Positions 35,201 to 44,035 are shown, counted from the stretch's first letter. The stretch is DNA of 56,663 bases from Branchiostoma floridae (GCF_000003815.2 NC_049979.1:33163400-33220062), one strand, 5' to 3'. Numbers and translations are program-made. The notes: generated from the sequence alone by a model not told the origin.

Positions 35201-37055
35201 TTTAGCAAATACAATCAATTGATGCCATTACAATCAAGCCATATTACATAATAATGATATAAAAACGTCAGACATTATAAACTTAATGAGCGCACCACAC
35301 CACTTGCAAATTCTGTGATCGTACATAAAGCTGTTTTGAAATTGGGAAGGGCTTGGGTCCAATGAGACCCCCCCCCCCTCCGGGTCAAGAAATGCAAAAA
35401 AGGCCAAGTCTTGGTGAGGCCTAGTAAGATTACAGTTTGGGCCCCCTTGTTATGGTACTTCTGGGTTTTCTTTATCTATATCAGGTTCTGGCCATATGTG
35501 GTCATAAAGTTCTAGTAGTAGATAGCTGTTGACGCTGAGAGAAAGTGTTGTAGGTTTTTGCTTCCCTTGTGGGTTGTTTTAGAACTTCAGAGGTCGGTTT
35601 AGTGTCAGAAATTGAAAGATTATAACTCAAGAAGGGGTAGACGGAAATGTTTTACCTAATTATTTAATAATGATATCACACGATTAATATAAGGAAATTG
35701 AATAATGAAATCGTTTGCCAAAAGTATGAGGTCTCGGACTTGTAGTTTTAATAACCATTGTCTTTTAAAAATGATATTCATATGCTTGTATCAATTCACG
35801 CAAGTGGGAAGTGTTTTTCACCAGTACCAGACTTTTGAGTTGTGAACCGTACAGCAAAGGTAGTAACGTCCACTTCTTTCTGTCACATTTTATTATAGAA
35901 CCAGCCCTATCCATACGGGGTTTTTGAAATGCAGAATTTCAACATTACTCGAGAGAGTATAGTTAGTTCTGAGATGCGACTGAACGAAGTGGGGATCCCG
36001 GTCTACTACTATTTACCAGATGCTATACAAGAACGGATCAAAACTATAGCTCAGAAACGGAAACTCAGGATAGTTGTACCAACTGTCATATTTCCTCCTA
36101 AAGGTTGGTTCTTAATCTTTTACTAGTTTTTTCTGTGTTTAAAAAAAAATACGGGATGTACTTCGTTAAAGTCTTTTCGTGTAACTTTACCTGTTTCTTT
36201 TTTTGTTTGTTTCTATTACTGTATAACTCGTGTTATATTCACGAAAGTTCATTCAGCATACCAAAATCGTTTTTGTTTAACGATCAATCTTGCATGATTA
36301 CAATGTCAACAAAGTGAATATGCCAAAAGTAAAACATTGCGATCATCTGTTATATGTAACTAAAGCCTATCCAAACCGGTCTTTTCTGGTCAATCTAGAA
36401 ACGGTAACTTATTTTAATCCTAAATGACATTTCGTTTTACAACTTGATTTTCAGAGAATGGTGTATGCGCAATATATAGAAATGTCAATTTGTTAAAATA
36501 TTCATAATGCACATTGTATTATTAATTTTTTGCGGAATACCTTCGGTGTTCATGAAATCCCCTAATGTTGCCAAAAAGACTACGTCAAACCTACGTCATA
36601 TCACGTCTAAATGATGTCGTACATTTAAGAATTATAAAACTTAACGAGCACCCCCCCCCCCCCCTAAAATTTAGTGATCATACAGTAAGCTTTTTTGAAA
36701 TTACAAATACTGGCCGAATGAGCATCCAATAAAGCCCAATTTTGGATACTGTTAGATATCTATAATATATTTTGGTTAGTATTTAAGCTATCATTATAAT
36801 TGTCTTGCAATCATCCTTCTGATTATATTGTTAACAGAGAATGGGATCTTGACGTGGGATAACTACCATCAACACCATGACGTGGCGAGGGTTCCTAAAG
36901 CACTTCGACTGATCGACAGCCAGCTGATGAAAAGTGGAGGGATCTTATGTTTGGACTCCGACTTCCCCGACAGCGTGATGATCTCCGTCTTTCTGATGGA
37001 CTACCTTGTAGAAATGTCTCAGTATGAGCTAGTTAACCTCGACAAGTGTTTCTGA
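17002..37055 (+). CDS. FkbM-type methyltransferase, type II membrane protein (7 exons)
   Basis: Exons 17002-17249, 27687-27874, 28351-28651, 31744-31900, 32975-33226, 35899-36103 and 36838-37055 all have GT/AG borders. Their phases join without error into 1569 bases, 522 residues. Residues 18-36 (FWALFVTLVILLGLSVNLL) form a signal-anchor after a basic N-terminus, so the enzyme should face the ER/Golgi lumen. Residues 87-102 (ILLDCGGNVASTVELF) are a SAM-binding motif I variant; residues 220-232 (FKLDVEGAEYDIL) are the FkbM signature, a family of O-methyltransferases. From about residue 300 (SVSVVVQVGMNL onward) the protein matches nothing I recognise. The substrate is unknown. A possible poly(A) signal AATAAA lies at 37734. 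Introns 1, 3 and 5 are loaded with transposons. Confidence 0.8.
17645..18555. mobile_element. TTAA element, family A, reverse orientation, distal end lost
   Basis: TTAA at 17645-17648, then CCCTATTCAGACCGGGG with a G-run. GTTGCCATGGCAAC at 17807-17820, CRE at 17984-17991, CCAAGATGGCGG at 18004-18015, CREs at 18227-18234 and 18240-18247, and spaced X-box GTTGCTATTGGCAAC at 18264-18278. It stops where the next element begins, so its second end is missing. It lies in intron 1 of the methyltransferase gene. Confidence 0.8.
18556..19685. mobile_element. TTAA element with about 45-bp inverted ends and internal tandem repeats (family E)
   Basis: TTAA at 18556-18559 and 19682-19685. The ends begin ATTCTGTGTGGTGGTAGGGC and match the reverse complement of the other end for about 45 bp, through CCAAACCTACAAAAA. 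The ends do not start CCCT, so it is a different family from A-D. It carries a perfect GTTGCCATGGCAAC (19599-19612). No transposase frame; the short ORFs follow the internal repeat. Confidence 0.75.
18612..19000. repeat. Internal tandem repeat, about 161-166 bp, 2.3 copies
   Basis: CAGGGTACAGGGGCCAAAA and variants recur at about 18616, 18782 and 18943, with shared CCAGGRCATTCCT blocks between them. The repeat lies wholly inside the family E element. Confidence 0.65.
19686..21429. other. Intron 1 sequence, repeats only
   Basis: GTCACTTTYCAGCTTTTC followed by TTGAC.ATTAAG recurs at 20184 and 20331, a two-copy repeat of about 147 bp. An AT-rich block at 20450-20990 resembles the start of the window. 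A short stretch at 21000-21140 looks like the end of a dispersed repeat. No coding exon was found. Confidence 0.5.
21430..25795 (+). mobile_element. Near full-length LINE: PHD finger, AP-endonuclease, RT (CR1/L2-like)
   Basis: The frame opens at 21587. A PHD-type zinc finger (CDDC, HKDC, WICCDC) appears to lack its first Cys pair. The endonuclease has VNCQSVRN, TESWLN, GTYYRPP, GDSN and, after the inserted element, SDHDMVL. The RT (24268-25146) has KRSTETQ, motif A KVEFTKAFDKV with Glu in place of the catalytic Asp, motif B GVPQGTVL and motif C LFADDCLLY. About five or more single-base frameshifts (near 22425, in a 12-A run at 23381, and near 24238, 25118 and 25440) and the Glu change make it inactive. 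The 3' end (GCTGGTGTGTTGCGCCGAAG, then GATACA repeats near 25785) is a conserved L2/CR1-like tail. It lies in intron 1 of the methyltransferase gene. Confidence 0.85.
22480..23363. mobile_element. TTAA element, family C, inserted in the LINE endonuclease
   Basis: TTAA at 22480-22483 and 23360-23363. Ends are CCCTCAAGACCGAGTGGGG and the reverse complement of CCCTTAAACACCCGAGTGGG, with mirrored GGTCCA/TGGACC motifs. GTTGCCATGGCAAC at 22843-22856, CRE at 23011-23018 and CAAGATGGCCGCC at 23031-23043. The body is 876 bp. It separates LDLVLV from NNPNII in the LINE; taking it out with one TTAA joins the two halves. Confidence 0.85.
26086..27235. mobile_element. Decayed family B TTAA element in intron 1
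   Basis: TTAA at 26086-26089, then CTCTATCTAAACCGGGC. It shares AATGACGACGACACTGACGCC and the TGACGTCAGAAAATAACGTCA pair with the complete copy at 34240-35148. The distal part (TTAGTAAATTTGGTA, CAACAATATT, TAGAAAAAATCACC) is recognisable but broken by extra DNA. A small hairpin ACCTCCATGACATTTCATGGAGGT sits at about 26792-26815. Confidence 0.5.
27687..27874 (+). CDS. Methyltransferase exon 2: SAM-binding motif
   Basis: Acceptor TTCCTTTCAG, donor A|GTAAGT, phases 2 in and 1 out. Encodes residues 83-145, including ILLDCGGNVAST and the HSFEMDPRL segment, where a second acidic SAM-contact residue is expected. Confidence 0.8.
28351..28651 (+). CDS. Methyltransferase exon 3: FkbM signature
   Basis: Acceptor ACCATTTTAG, donor AA|GTAAGT, phases 1 in and 2 out. 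Encodes residues 146-246 with KTIDFSKWL and FKLDVEGAEYDIL, the most conserved part of the family. Confidence 0.85.
29340..29690. repeat. Dispersed repeat, related to 49520-49800
   Basis: ACTACCAAATATCATTCAAAACGA, ACGTCTCGAGTTATCGTGT, CACTCGCTCCGCTGCAGTCC and AGAAAGTGGCAGGT line up in the same order with the block at 49520-49800. Terminal features were not resolved. It lies in intron 3. Confidence 0.6.
29800..30060 (+). mobile_element. Possible LINE C-terminal relic
   Basis: Broken plus-strand frames contain TAVTVYKLLNGL and, in another frame, SAIHSRYPIRTVE, similar in style to LINE ORF2 tails. It is heavily frameshifted. The minus-strand ORF across the same region is taken as a shadow. Confidence 0.3.
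30302..31020 (+). mobile_element. LINE C-terminal tail and 3' UTR
   Basis: Frames spanning 30302-30901 give the post-RT tail: LTWQDHIDKLCKGVSARLGVLRRL, LPKLDYCDVVWG, a one-base frameshift near 30510, LQKLHNRAARII, then GVCQWNHLPMTLK and a stop. The final W-N-x-L-P is typical of CR1/L2-like ORF2 ends. The copy is 5'-truncated and sits in intron 3 of the methyltransferase gene. Confidence 0.75.
31021..31743. other. Intron 3 remainder
   Basis: No repeat ends or exon were seen. The only functional signal is the acceptor TACAG ending at 31743, preceded by a pyrimidine-rich stretch at 31700-31735. Confidence 0.5.
31744..31900 (+). CDS. Methyltransferase exon 4
   Basis: Phases 2 in and 0 out; donor CTCAG|GTACTC. 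Encodes FYGECHFWHPTGWNEHQRQELLKKIKTIGFTQTYW, the end of the methyltransferase fold and the start of a linker. Confidence 0.75.
32371..32725. mobile_element. Truncated family C TTAA element relic
   Basis: Starts CCCTAAAACACCCGACC. It shares ACATTGCTTCGTCAATGTAAGAGGA and GCTAAAGCTACCAAACTTGGTA with the family C copy at 22480. It ends abruptly near 32725, before the X-box position. Confidence 0.55.
32795..32935. mobile_element. Decayed Penelope-like terminal fragment
   Basis: ATGAATATCAATCGAAACGTCCGCAACTAAATCTCCG, then TTTTATCTATAGAATTGTATTTTAA, is the decayed counterpart of 48865-48941. The CTGAnGA core of the ribozyme is not preserved here. Confidence 0.45.
32975..33226 (+). CDS. Methyltransferase-gene exon 5
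   Basis: Exactly 84 codons, phase 0 at both ends; acceptor TGCAAG, donor GAG|GTAAAT. Encodes residues 299-382 (VAYDAPGIGGQVL to ASYFNIGIRE), the start of the unrecognised C-terminal half. The acceptor has a weak pyrimidine tract. Confidence 0.7.
33544..35390. mobile_element. Family B' element with another TTAA element nested in it
   Basis: Starts CTAACCCTATCAAGACTGGGG (target now CTAA). The body runs to 34239, is interrupted by the insert at 34240-35148, and resumes to a C-run near 35370-35385, with ATTCTGTGATCGTACATAAAGCTG matching the distal part of other B' copies. It has a degenerate X-box (about 33680) and GATCCAAGATGGCGG (about 34133). Host body about 930 bp. Located in intron 5. Confidence 0.65.
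34240..35148. mobile_element. Complete family B TTAA element
   Basis: TTAA at 34240-34243 and 35145-35148. Ends CCCTATCTAGACCGGG in perfect inverted match, with a G-run and a C-run inside. Several CREs, GGCCATCTTGG (about 34614), CCACCATCTTGG (34773-34784), CRE 34796-34803 and X-box GTTGCCATGGCAGA (34961-34974, last two bases altered). The body is 901 bp with no transposase. Confidence 0.85.
35899..36103 (+). CDS. Methyltransferase-gene exon 6
   Basis: Phases 0 in and 1 out; acceptor TTATTATAG, donor AAAG|GTTGGT. Encodes NQPYPYGVFEMQNFNITRES and RIKTIAQKRKLRIVVPTVIFPPK. NIT is a possible N-glycosylation site, consistent with a lumenal position. Confidence 0.75.
36360..36740. mobile_element. 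Family B/B' TTAA element relic in intron 6
   Basis: CTATCCAAACCGGTCTTTTCTGGTCA resembles a family B end. At 36650-36740 a long C-run is followed by AAAATTTAGTGATCATACAGTAAGC, the distal B' segment. The middle is largely deleted. Confidence 0.45.
36838..37055 (+). CDS. Methyltransferase-gene last exon
   Basis: Phase 1 in; acceptor TTAACAG. Encodes ENGILTWDNYHQHHDVARVPKALRLIDSQLMKSGGILCLDSDFPDSV to a TGA at 37053-37055. The block is conserved in style, but I do not recognise the fold. Confidence 0.75.
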
Positions 37056-38111
37056 AGTTGAAATATTCTTATTTAGAAGCAAAAACGTTATATCATTGTT
37101 TATTATATGATAGATCATTGTTTATTATAAGATCCTTTTATATTCAAATAATAACATTGACTTTCCAGCCGAACGCCATATCTAACAAATAGAACCCCAT
37201 TTCCATTTCGAATACTCTGTCAAAAGCAGTCATTTGGGGAGAAATTGGCCAAACAAAAATGTTACGCCTTTACACTGAAGACTAAGCATATTGAAGACAG
37301 AGTATAGTTGATTTAGGAAGGGTGGGCGCTACAAAGCAATACTTTTTCCATGGGGAGGATACAAATGTAAATCAGTGTATGTAGAAGGGACAGGACTTTG
37401 TAATAGCGGACTTTGTTGTAGGGTCCTATATTTGACCAGGCCATGGAAACGACGGCATTCACGGAATCGAGGCTTGTTTCAAGCGCAAGGGATGTTGGAT
37501 ACAAACTTGTGGCGGCAAAATTGAAATTTCTCTTTCCTGTGGTTTGTCCTACAAGCTACACTGACGCTGTGTAATGTAGGAGCATTGTGTTGGGTGCTTT
37601 CCTGGGAACTATTGAGCCAACCAATGCCGAAATATGGTAAGGTCACTTTCCAGATTCGTTCTAGAAAAACAATGGGGTAGATGGGAAAACATTTCCTGCA
37701 ATAATGCCACTGTGAAAATCATCTAATATTATGAATAAACCATCATAGTAATCATACATCAAAACATCCAAGTTTTCATCACAAACTTTTCTTAAGAATG
37801 TATATGAAAAAAAAAACACTTGAATACAAAGAAGACATAGAAATTTTGATGTGAGGCCAGAGGGTAATGAGAAAAAAAGTGAAGAGGAAGAGGTGTGGCA
37901 TGAATACACTGGATTATGATAAAAAAAGTGACATGACATAGAGTATCCTCTTCTTTAATGTACATAAATTCTATGTTGAAAACTTTTATTCATATAATTT
38001 TCCCAATATTACTCTTCATTGATATCTCTTTATAGAATACTGGATTCATTCGTTTGTACTACTGATATTAAATTTGATGTACCTGTAGTTGGTAACAAAC
38101 TTGCCAGGTTT
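37056..38111. other. 3' flank, no further gene
   Basis: Probable 3' UTR followed by unique sequence. AATAAA at 37734-37739 is the first canonical poly(A) signal I noticed. ORFs here are short and unconvincing. Confidence 0.4.
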
Positions 38112-38240
38112 ACCTTACCATAGCCTGACTAAAATCAAGCCCCTAGCGGCCGGCCCTACAATTGCCGCCACCCGTAGGAGGAGGGGGTCATTAAGCCCAG
38201 CCGGCGAGAGCTTGTGTAAACACAGGCTAACCTTACCATA
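38112..38240. mobile_element. Small element with target-site duplication
   Basis: ACCTTACCATA at 38112-38122 is repeated exactly at 38230-38240. Between them lie 107 GC-rich bases starting GCCTGAC and ending CAGGCTA, so the ends are short inverted repeats. It looks like a very small DNA element. Confidence 0.6.
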
Positions 38241-38644
38241 AGTGCATTAAACAATATCATAAATGCATCAGAGAATATGTTTTAATGTGTGTCAAAATGA
38301 ATATACAAAAAGTGGTAACACACAATGGACCTAACATTAGGTGGTGACATGTAATATCAAACCAGTGGTTCCTATCATAGTGATACTGATCACAATGCAT
38401 GAGATATTACACAAAGTTGTCTATGACATACAGATACCACAATATAATATGCTGCAAAATCCTTGTTTGCCAAGGCCCCTACACTTCCCAGGAGTATATG
38501 GGGGAGATCTAAGAGGTATAGGAGTTGGTCATCTAACTTGGATAGCACACAGGCTAGGATATTACTTCATGCCAAAGGAAAAGGACAGACAATAGATAAG
38601 TACATTTGTTTCAATCCTATACTAATGTCAATTCTACTATTTCA

Positions 38645-39388
38645 AGCTACATGTACTGTGTAAACAATATGGCTGACCAAAATTCAGGAAACTCTGACTG
38701 TCTATAATACTAAATCAAATGAGTGGATGTCTCCAATATCCAGGGGTATATTAAAGTGATATATACTGTCATGTTTTGAATTACTTTGAAAAGAATCAAT
38801 TGGTTTCTTTGAATTCATCCCAATCATTGAACTTCACTTAGTGTAAACAATACAGCTGACTAAAAGTCTAGCAACTTTGACTGTCAATATTTACAGATCA
38901 AATAAGTGGATCTCTCCAATATCCTTGAATTCAGTAGAACGATATATGTAGTCATGTTTTGATATTCTTTCAAAAAAATTAATTGATTTTTTAAAATTTA
39001 TCCCAGTCCTTGAAGTTTACCTAGTGTAAACAATATTGCTAAGCAAAATTCATGCAACTTTGGCAGTCTCTATTTCAGGATCAAATAATCAAATCTCAAC
39101 AATATTCTGGAATATGTTGAAGTAGTTTATGTAGGCATGATCTAAAATATTTTAAAGAGGATTAATTGATTTCTTTGAATTTATCCCAGTCCTTGAACTT
39201 CCCCTAGTGTGAACAATGTTGCTAAGCAAATTTCAAGCAACTTTGGAAGTCAATATTTCAGCACCATATGATTGGATCTCTCCAATATCCTGGAATATGT
39301 TAGAGTGACTTATGTAGTCATGATCTAAATTACTTTCAAAAAAATTAGTCATTTTTTTTCAATTTATCCCAGTCCTTGAAGTTGACAC
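38645..39388. repeat. Tandem array, 183-bp unit, four copies
   Basis: GTGTAAACAATAT or a close variant recurs at 38658, 38841, 39024 and 39207, a regular 183-bp period. Each unit also has TCTCCAATATCC, GTAGTCATG and TTTATCCCAGTCCTTGAA. Units are diverged but almost without indels. Confidence 0.8.
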
Positions 39389-40339
39389 ACTTTGACTCTT
39401 TGACTACTGTGAGTGGGAGGGGGGCAAATGCCTTGTGAGTTGAATTTCTCGAGATCGGCTTGATCGATTACCCTCACACTTGCAGTGTTGTAAGTGCTCA
39501 TGTACTAGTAATGACAACATGACTTTATGTACGTTTTAAAGCTACCGTACTCTCCCAAGCCGAAGTTAATGTTGACAGAGGCACCAAACTGGTGTCTCAT
39601 AGGGTATATTTTGTAGAAATTGGGCGATCGGCTACTCATATAAATGTATAAATGACGTGAAAGATAAAGGACACATGTATCCACCGTCTATACGTACCTT
39701 GTGTGTAGTCATCCATGGTCATCCCGGTGAGCAGTGGTCTGTTTTCTTGCACTCACTTCAGGTTTCCACAAAGAGCCGCCATCTTGGATGGCGGCCATCT
39801 TGTAACAAGCCTAGTTAACCATAAAGCATTGCGACTCCACACCAGTGTACTTCTCACTATGATTTGACATGTCGTCAAGTACCCGAGCTGTTTTCTTCTT
39901 AATGTAAGTTTTGCTCCTGAGCACTTATGCAAATGCCATGCATGCAACAAACGCGGTAGAAACCTGTCACAGATATAAGTACCTAACTTTACACCTGCAT
40001 CGACCGCATGCCAGAACAGGGAACGCTTGCCCACAAACAAGGTAATACTATGGAGCACCTCCCGCTTTCACTGAAATTATAACACCCTTACCGCAATCAT
40101 ATTCGTCCCCTTCTTAAACTACTGAACCCGGTGGATGTAGACTTCCACAAAGAATGCAAAACTCTTTAGAGAAGATTTCCGGGCCCCAAAAGCTAAACCG
40201 AAGTCAGTATCATGTGCTTAATAACCGCGATGGTCAGTTCTGTCCTACGCACGCCGTTTTTGACTTGTATTCGAAATAGAACATGACCGAACAGGGGTCG
40301 GTGCTCATGGTTTTTGGCCGGAAGAGTCAATCATCAATT
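39389..40339. other. Intergenic, with a paired YY1-like site
   Basis: No gene recognised; the minus-strand ORF at 39753-40058 shows no similarity. At 39775-39801 GCCGCCATCTTGGATGGCGGC forms an inverted pair of YY1-type sites with a short spacer, followed by another CCATCTTG. Confidence 0.4.
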
Positions 40340-40535
40340 ATGCTAAACACTATTCAGAAGGGGGAGGCTTTTGAGGCCAGAGCCAACTTTCATCTCGCAT
40401 GACGCCATAAGGGATTACGCTACAGCTACCAAATCAGTAGAGTTATTTGGCAACAATTGCACATAGTTTGGAATATATATATTTTCTTGTGTTGACAGGC
40501 TTTTTTTTAGGAAAATCGCAAATTTTAATTCACGC
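40340..40535. mobile_element. Truncated family A/B TTAA element relic
   Basis: CACTATTCAGAAGGGGGAGGC, then TTTTGAGGCCAGAGCCAACTTTCAT and CGCTACAGCTACCAAAT, match the family A end. The X-box region has decayed to CTTGTGTTGACAGGC. It stops near 40535. Confidence 0.5.
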
Positions 40536-41423
40536 TTCGGGGATATCCCAAGCGAAAGGGTGCGTTCTGGATATTAAAGATGCCCTCTGATCGGAAAATA
40601 ATAATAAACTCTCAATAAACATATCCAGTACGTGCTCTTGTGACCCGCGACGTGTTTTGGGTGGAGCAAATGCGTATCAAAAACTGTCCTTTGCTCTCGG
40701 TATGTTTGGAGCCCACACACCCACGGGGAGAACAAAGATGGCGGCCTTCTGACTACGAAAAATGCAAAAAAAGGTTTCCGCCTCCTAAGACAACACGCCC
40801 TTCCCTCAAGTACACGTACACTTCGGCCTATCCTGAATATGCTTGGACAGGACATCTAGAACACGCTCCACGCTTGCGACGTGTTCTGGATATCCCAGAA
40901 GCGCTTTGGGGATAGAAGACAATCTGGAATACAGACCTATCCCAGATGTGCTTGTATCTCAAAATCGCTTTTGGGATTTAAGATAATCTCCGATATAACA
41001 GATATATTAACAATAATCCGGTTGCCATTCAATACGCCATCTTGGATCAACAAGCTTGAATTTTCTAAAATACGTTTTTTTTCTGCATATGTTAACTTAT
41101 GACTTAATGAAGCCATAGAAACCCACTTCCCAACTAAAAGTATCACAATACACAGTACTTATAAACCATGAGTGACACCGTAAATTAAACATCTCATCAG
41201 TCTGCAACAGAAAGCCTTTCAAAAACAAGGCAGCGTCACCTGAAATTGCTTTACCAGAACCTTACTCAACGCGCCTTACTCAACGCGCACCGGCTCGAGC
41301 GAAACGAGTCACTACAGCGACCGGGTGGCCTCCCTCAAACATTCTAATCCAAGGCGCTGGCATCAGGAGTGAATAAGGTCAATGTGAGTAAAGGTTGTTG
41401 AAAAGAGTTGAAAATCCCTAACG
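40536..41423. other. No gene recognised
   Basis: GC-richer than the flanks, with a perfect AAGATGGCGGCC (YY1-type) at about 40736-40747. TTCTGGATATCCCAGAAGCG near 40884 resembles TTCTGGATATTAAAGATGCC near 40565. ORFs are short and overlap on both strands. Confidence 0.4.
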
Positions 41424-41523
41424 NNNNNNNNNNNNNNNNNNNNNNNNNNNNNNNNNNNNNNNNNNNNNNNNNNNNNNNNNNNNNNNNNNNNNNNNNNNNN
41501 NNNNNNNNNNNNNNNNNNNNNNN
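41424..41523. other. Assembly gap (100 N)
   Basis: Exactly 100 N, a conventional size for a gap of unknown length. LINE copy B begins at its right edge, so part of that LINE is probably missing from the assembly. Confidence 0.99.
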
Positions 41524-43230
41524 CCCTGAATGTTTGGGATGTGTTTCAGCGGCTTCTGGCTGTCAAGATATCAAAGGCACCTGGTCTAGACAACATTATC
41601 CTTAAGCTACTCCGTGAGTTTGCCTGCGAACTGTTTTCACCGTTCTGCCACATCCTTAACACATCATTCAATGATGGATTTGTACCGAAACAGTGGAAGC
41701 AGGCGGTCGTTTCCCCCATTCCTAAGACGCACCCTGCCATTTTAGATCAGTTGCGAGCTATCTCCCTAATTTCTCAGTTTTCGAAAAAAGCAGAGTACTT
41801 TGCCTTGAAATGAATTCTACGTCACAATAAATTGACAAGAGACAGTATGGCAGTGTAACTGCTCACGCCCTAGTCAGCTTAGTTGACAATCTGTGTAAAG
41901 AAACTGATGCTTCAAAATTCATCCGTACTTTGGTGGCTACCGACTTTTCTAAAGAACTCTTGATTGAGTACACAACAACACTGTAATCCTAAAACTGTTA
42001 AACAAAGGTCTGATGCGCGAGGTAATTCCTTGGGTTTGCGACTTCATTTCCGATAGGAATCAGTGTGTTCGGTACCGTGGTGCGCTGTCCAGTTGGGAAC
42101 ATCTCTCCTGTGGTGTTCTTCAGGGCACATTACTCAGCCCCATCCTGTTTCTGACTCTTATTGACGATGTCGCAGGAAACACCAACATTCCTACGTGGAA
42201 GTACGTGGACGACATGAATCTTCTGGAGTCCAGAGCCCTCCACAAGCCTTCAACACTTCAACATGAGCTGTACGAGCTACATGCATGGTCTACCAGCAAC
42301 CACATGCTGTTGTAAAGAGGCGAGTGCCTCACCATTCATGTAACCTTCTGTCGTAACTCACTTCTCTCTCCACTCCAGACAGATTCGTGACACCTTTAAC
42401 CTCTGTTCCTAGTCTTAAAGTTCTTGGACTACACATCCAAAAATATCTGCGATGGGACAGACATGTTGATCGAATGCTGTACTTCTTCAAACGGCTAAGG
42501 AAGTTCGCCACCAGTATATGTTATTCCTCCATGTGCAATAGTACTCGACTGTACAAACACTAGTCGTAGTGGTCGACAAATGTACCATTGTTGTTGTTGT
42601 TTTTAATTTAAAAAAAAAAGAAGTTCGCTCTGTCACAAGCTGACTTGACAACGATTTACACGGGCTATGTCAGGCCTATTCTTGAATAGTCACCCTTCAT
42701 AGTCACCTGGGCCGACACACACCCAATCTGATAAACGAGAGAAAATCTAGAGGCGAGCGTGCTGCATCATCTTAGGCAACGCCTACATATGCTATCTTCC
42801 CGCACTGCAAACACTTGGACTTGTGACCCTAGCAGAAGGAAGAGAGCAGCTCTGTCTCAAGTTTGCACGGACGTTGCAGACCTCGGGATACAGAGAATGG
42901 CTGCCTGCGACTAGATTCCAGGTCTAAGGACAAGCCACAGGAAAAAGCCACAAACTGGACGGTCCTAAGTCTAGAAGAAACCGATATAGCAACTCAGCGA
43001 TTCCTTGTGCAATCTGATCAATGCATCCGGACCATAATACCTGCATTAGTTATTATCAGATCAATTTCACCAAAATAATACTCTCATGTTATCAGACGAT
43101 CATCCAAAGTAACTGTTAATCTATGTATATATGCATAAAGTACTTATTCCTAGTAACGTGTAATATTTGACTCTTTTTATCATGTTTCAAATGTAAATTG
43201 AATACAATTTAGTGGTCCCACTGCAAATTT
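41524..43230 (+). mobile_element. Broken LINE copy B (same lineage as copy A)
   Basis: Begins in the pre-RT region (VKISKAPGLDNI, FVPKQWKQAVVSPIPK). Motif A survives as ATDFSKE; motif B is SCGVLQGTLLSPILFL; motif C is KYVDDMN, intact. Stops and frameshifts follow from 41810 on. The C-terminal tail and 3' end (ACTGCAAATTTTCAATAAAGTCATC) match copy A. A 110-bp insertion sits at about 42518-42628. Confidence 0.75.
42518..42628 (+). mobile_element. Small A-tailed retroposed insert in LINE copy B
   Basis: About 110 bp absent from copy A, ending in GTTGTTGTTGTTTTTAATTT and a 10-A run. AAGTTCGC and the following CACCAG/CACAAG occur on both sides, consistent with a target duplication of up to about 19 bp with a small deletion. 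Confidence 0.5.
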
Positions 43231-43264
43231 TCAATAAAGTCATCGTCATAATCATCATCGACTA

Positions 43265-44035
43265 TTGTATACTCTGTGATAAAGACAGTCAACATGCGAA
43301 TGGAGTAGCGCTAATGCAGCGCTAACAAGCAACAGGAGCACTTATTGAACTGGAGCCCTTCAGTGACGGACTGATCAAAGTCAGATTTGACTCCAGGTAC
43401 GGCGAACTCACTGTTCTACAATGTTATGCTACCACTAATGACACTGAAGACGACATCACAGATGAGTAGGATGAACTAAATACTGCGAGAAATCAATAAA
43501 ACCCCGCAACATAACATGATACTGTTAATGGGAGACGTGAATGCCAAGATTGGCAGCGTTAACAGTCAGTGGAAGAGAAGATGACATGTGTCGGCATGGA
43601 TGCGGCACCATCGACAATTGTGAAAAACTTAGTCGATCTCTATCTTAGCAAACATGCATGTGATAGGTGAGAGCCCCCCCCCCCTCAAAAAAACACAAGT
43701 TAACCTGAGAGTGTACCATGAAGCACATGTTGGCAGCGACAATCATGTGGTTGTGACTAATGTTAGACTGAAACTGAGAGCAAGCCCTCCTCCCACTTAG
43801 CAGCGATTCAAAGTGTTGAACACTCCTAAACTATGGAAACCAGGCATGAATTCGCCCTGGAACTCAGAAACCACTTCAAAGCTCTTGAAAACCTGAAGGA
43901 TGACAAAGAACATAACACTATAGAAACAACCTGGAATACCATAACAAAAGTATACAGACAAACAGATAGGAAGTCCTAGGCCACAAAAAGAGGCATGATA
44001 AAGCTTGGAACATTATCAATTCAGGTACGTCAGTC
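43265..44035 (+). mobile_element. RTE-like endonuclease relic fused to LINE copy B
   Basis: Broken frames give ALIE.SPFSDGLIKVRFDSRYGELTVLQCYATTND, a GDVNAKIG-like segment, LRVYHEAHVGSDNHVVV and RFKVLNTPKLWKPGM, which together follow the order of an RTE-type AP-endonuclease. SDNH replaces SDHH. Stops and indels are frequent. Confidence 0.65.

Noticed and set aside
38645-39388. CRISPR-like direct repeats
   Set aside because: The unit is repeated over its whole 183-bp length without repeat/spacer alternation, and the genome is eukaryotic.
41408-41605. ORF running across the N gap
   Set aside because: The frame is undefined within the gap.
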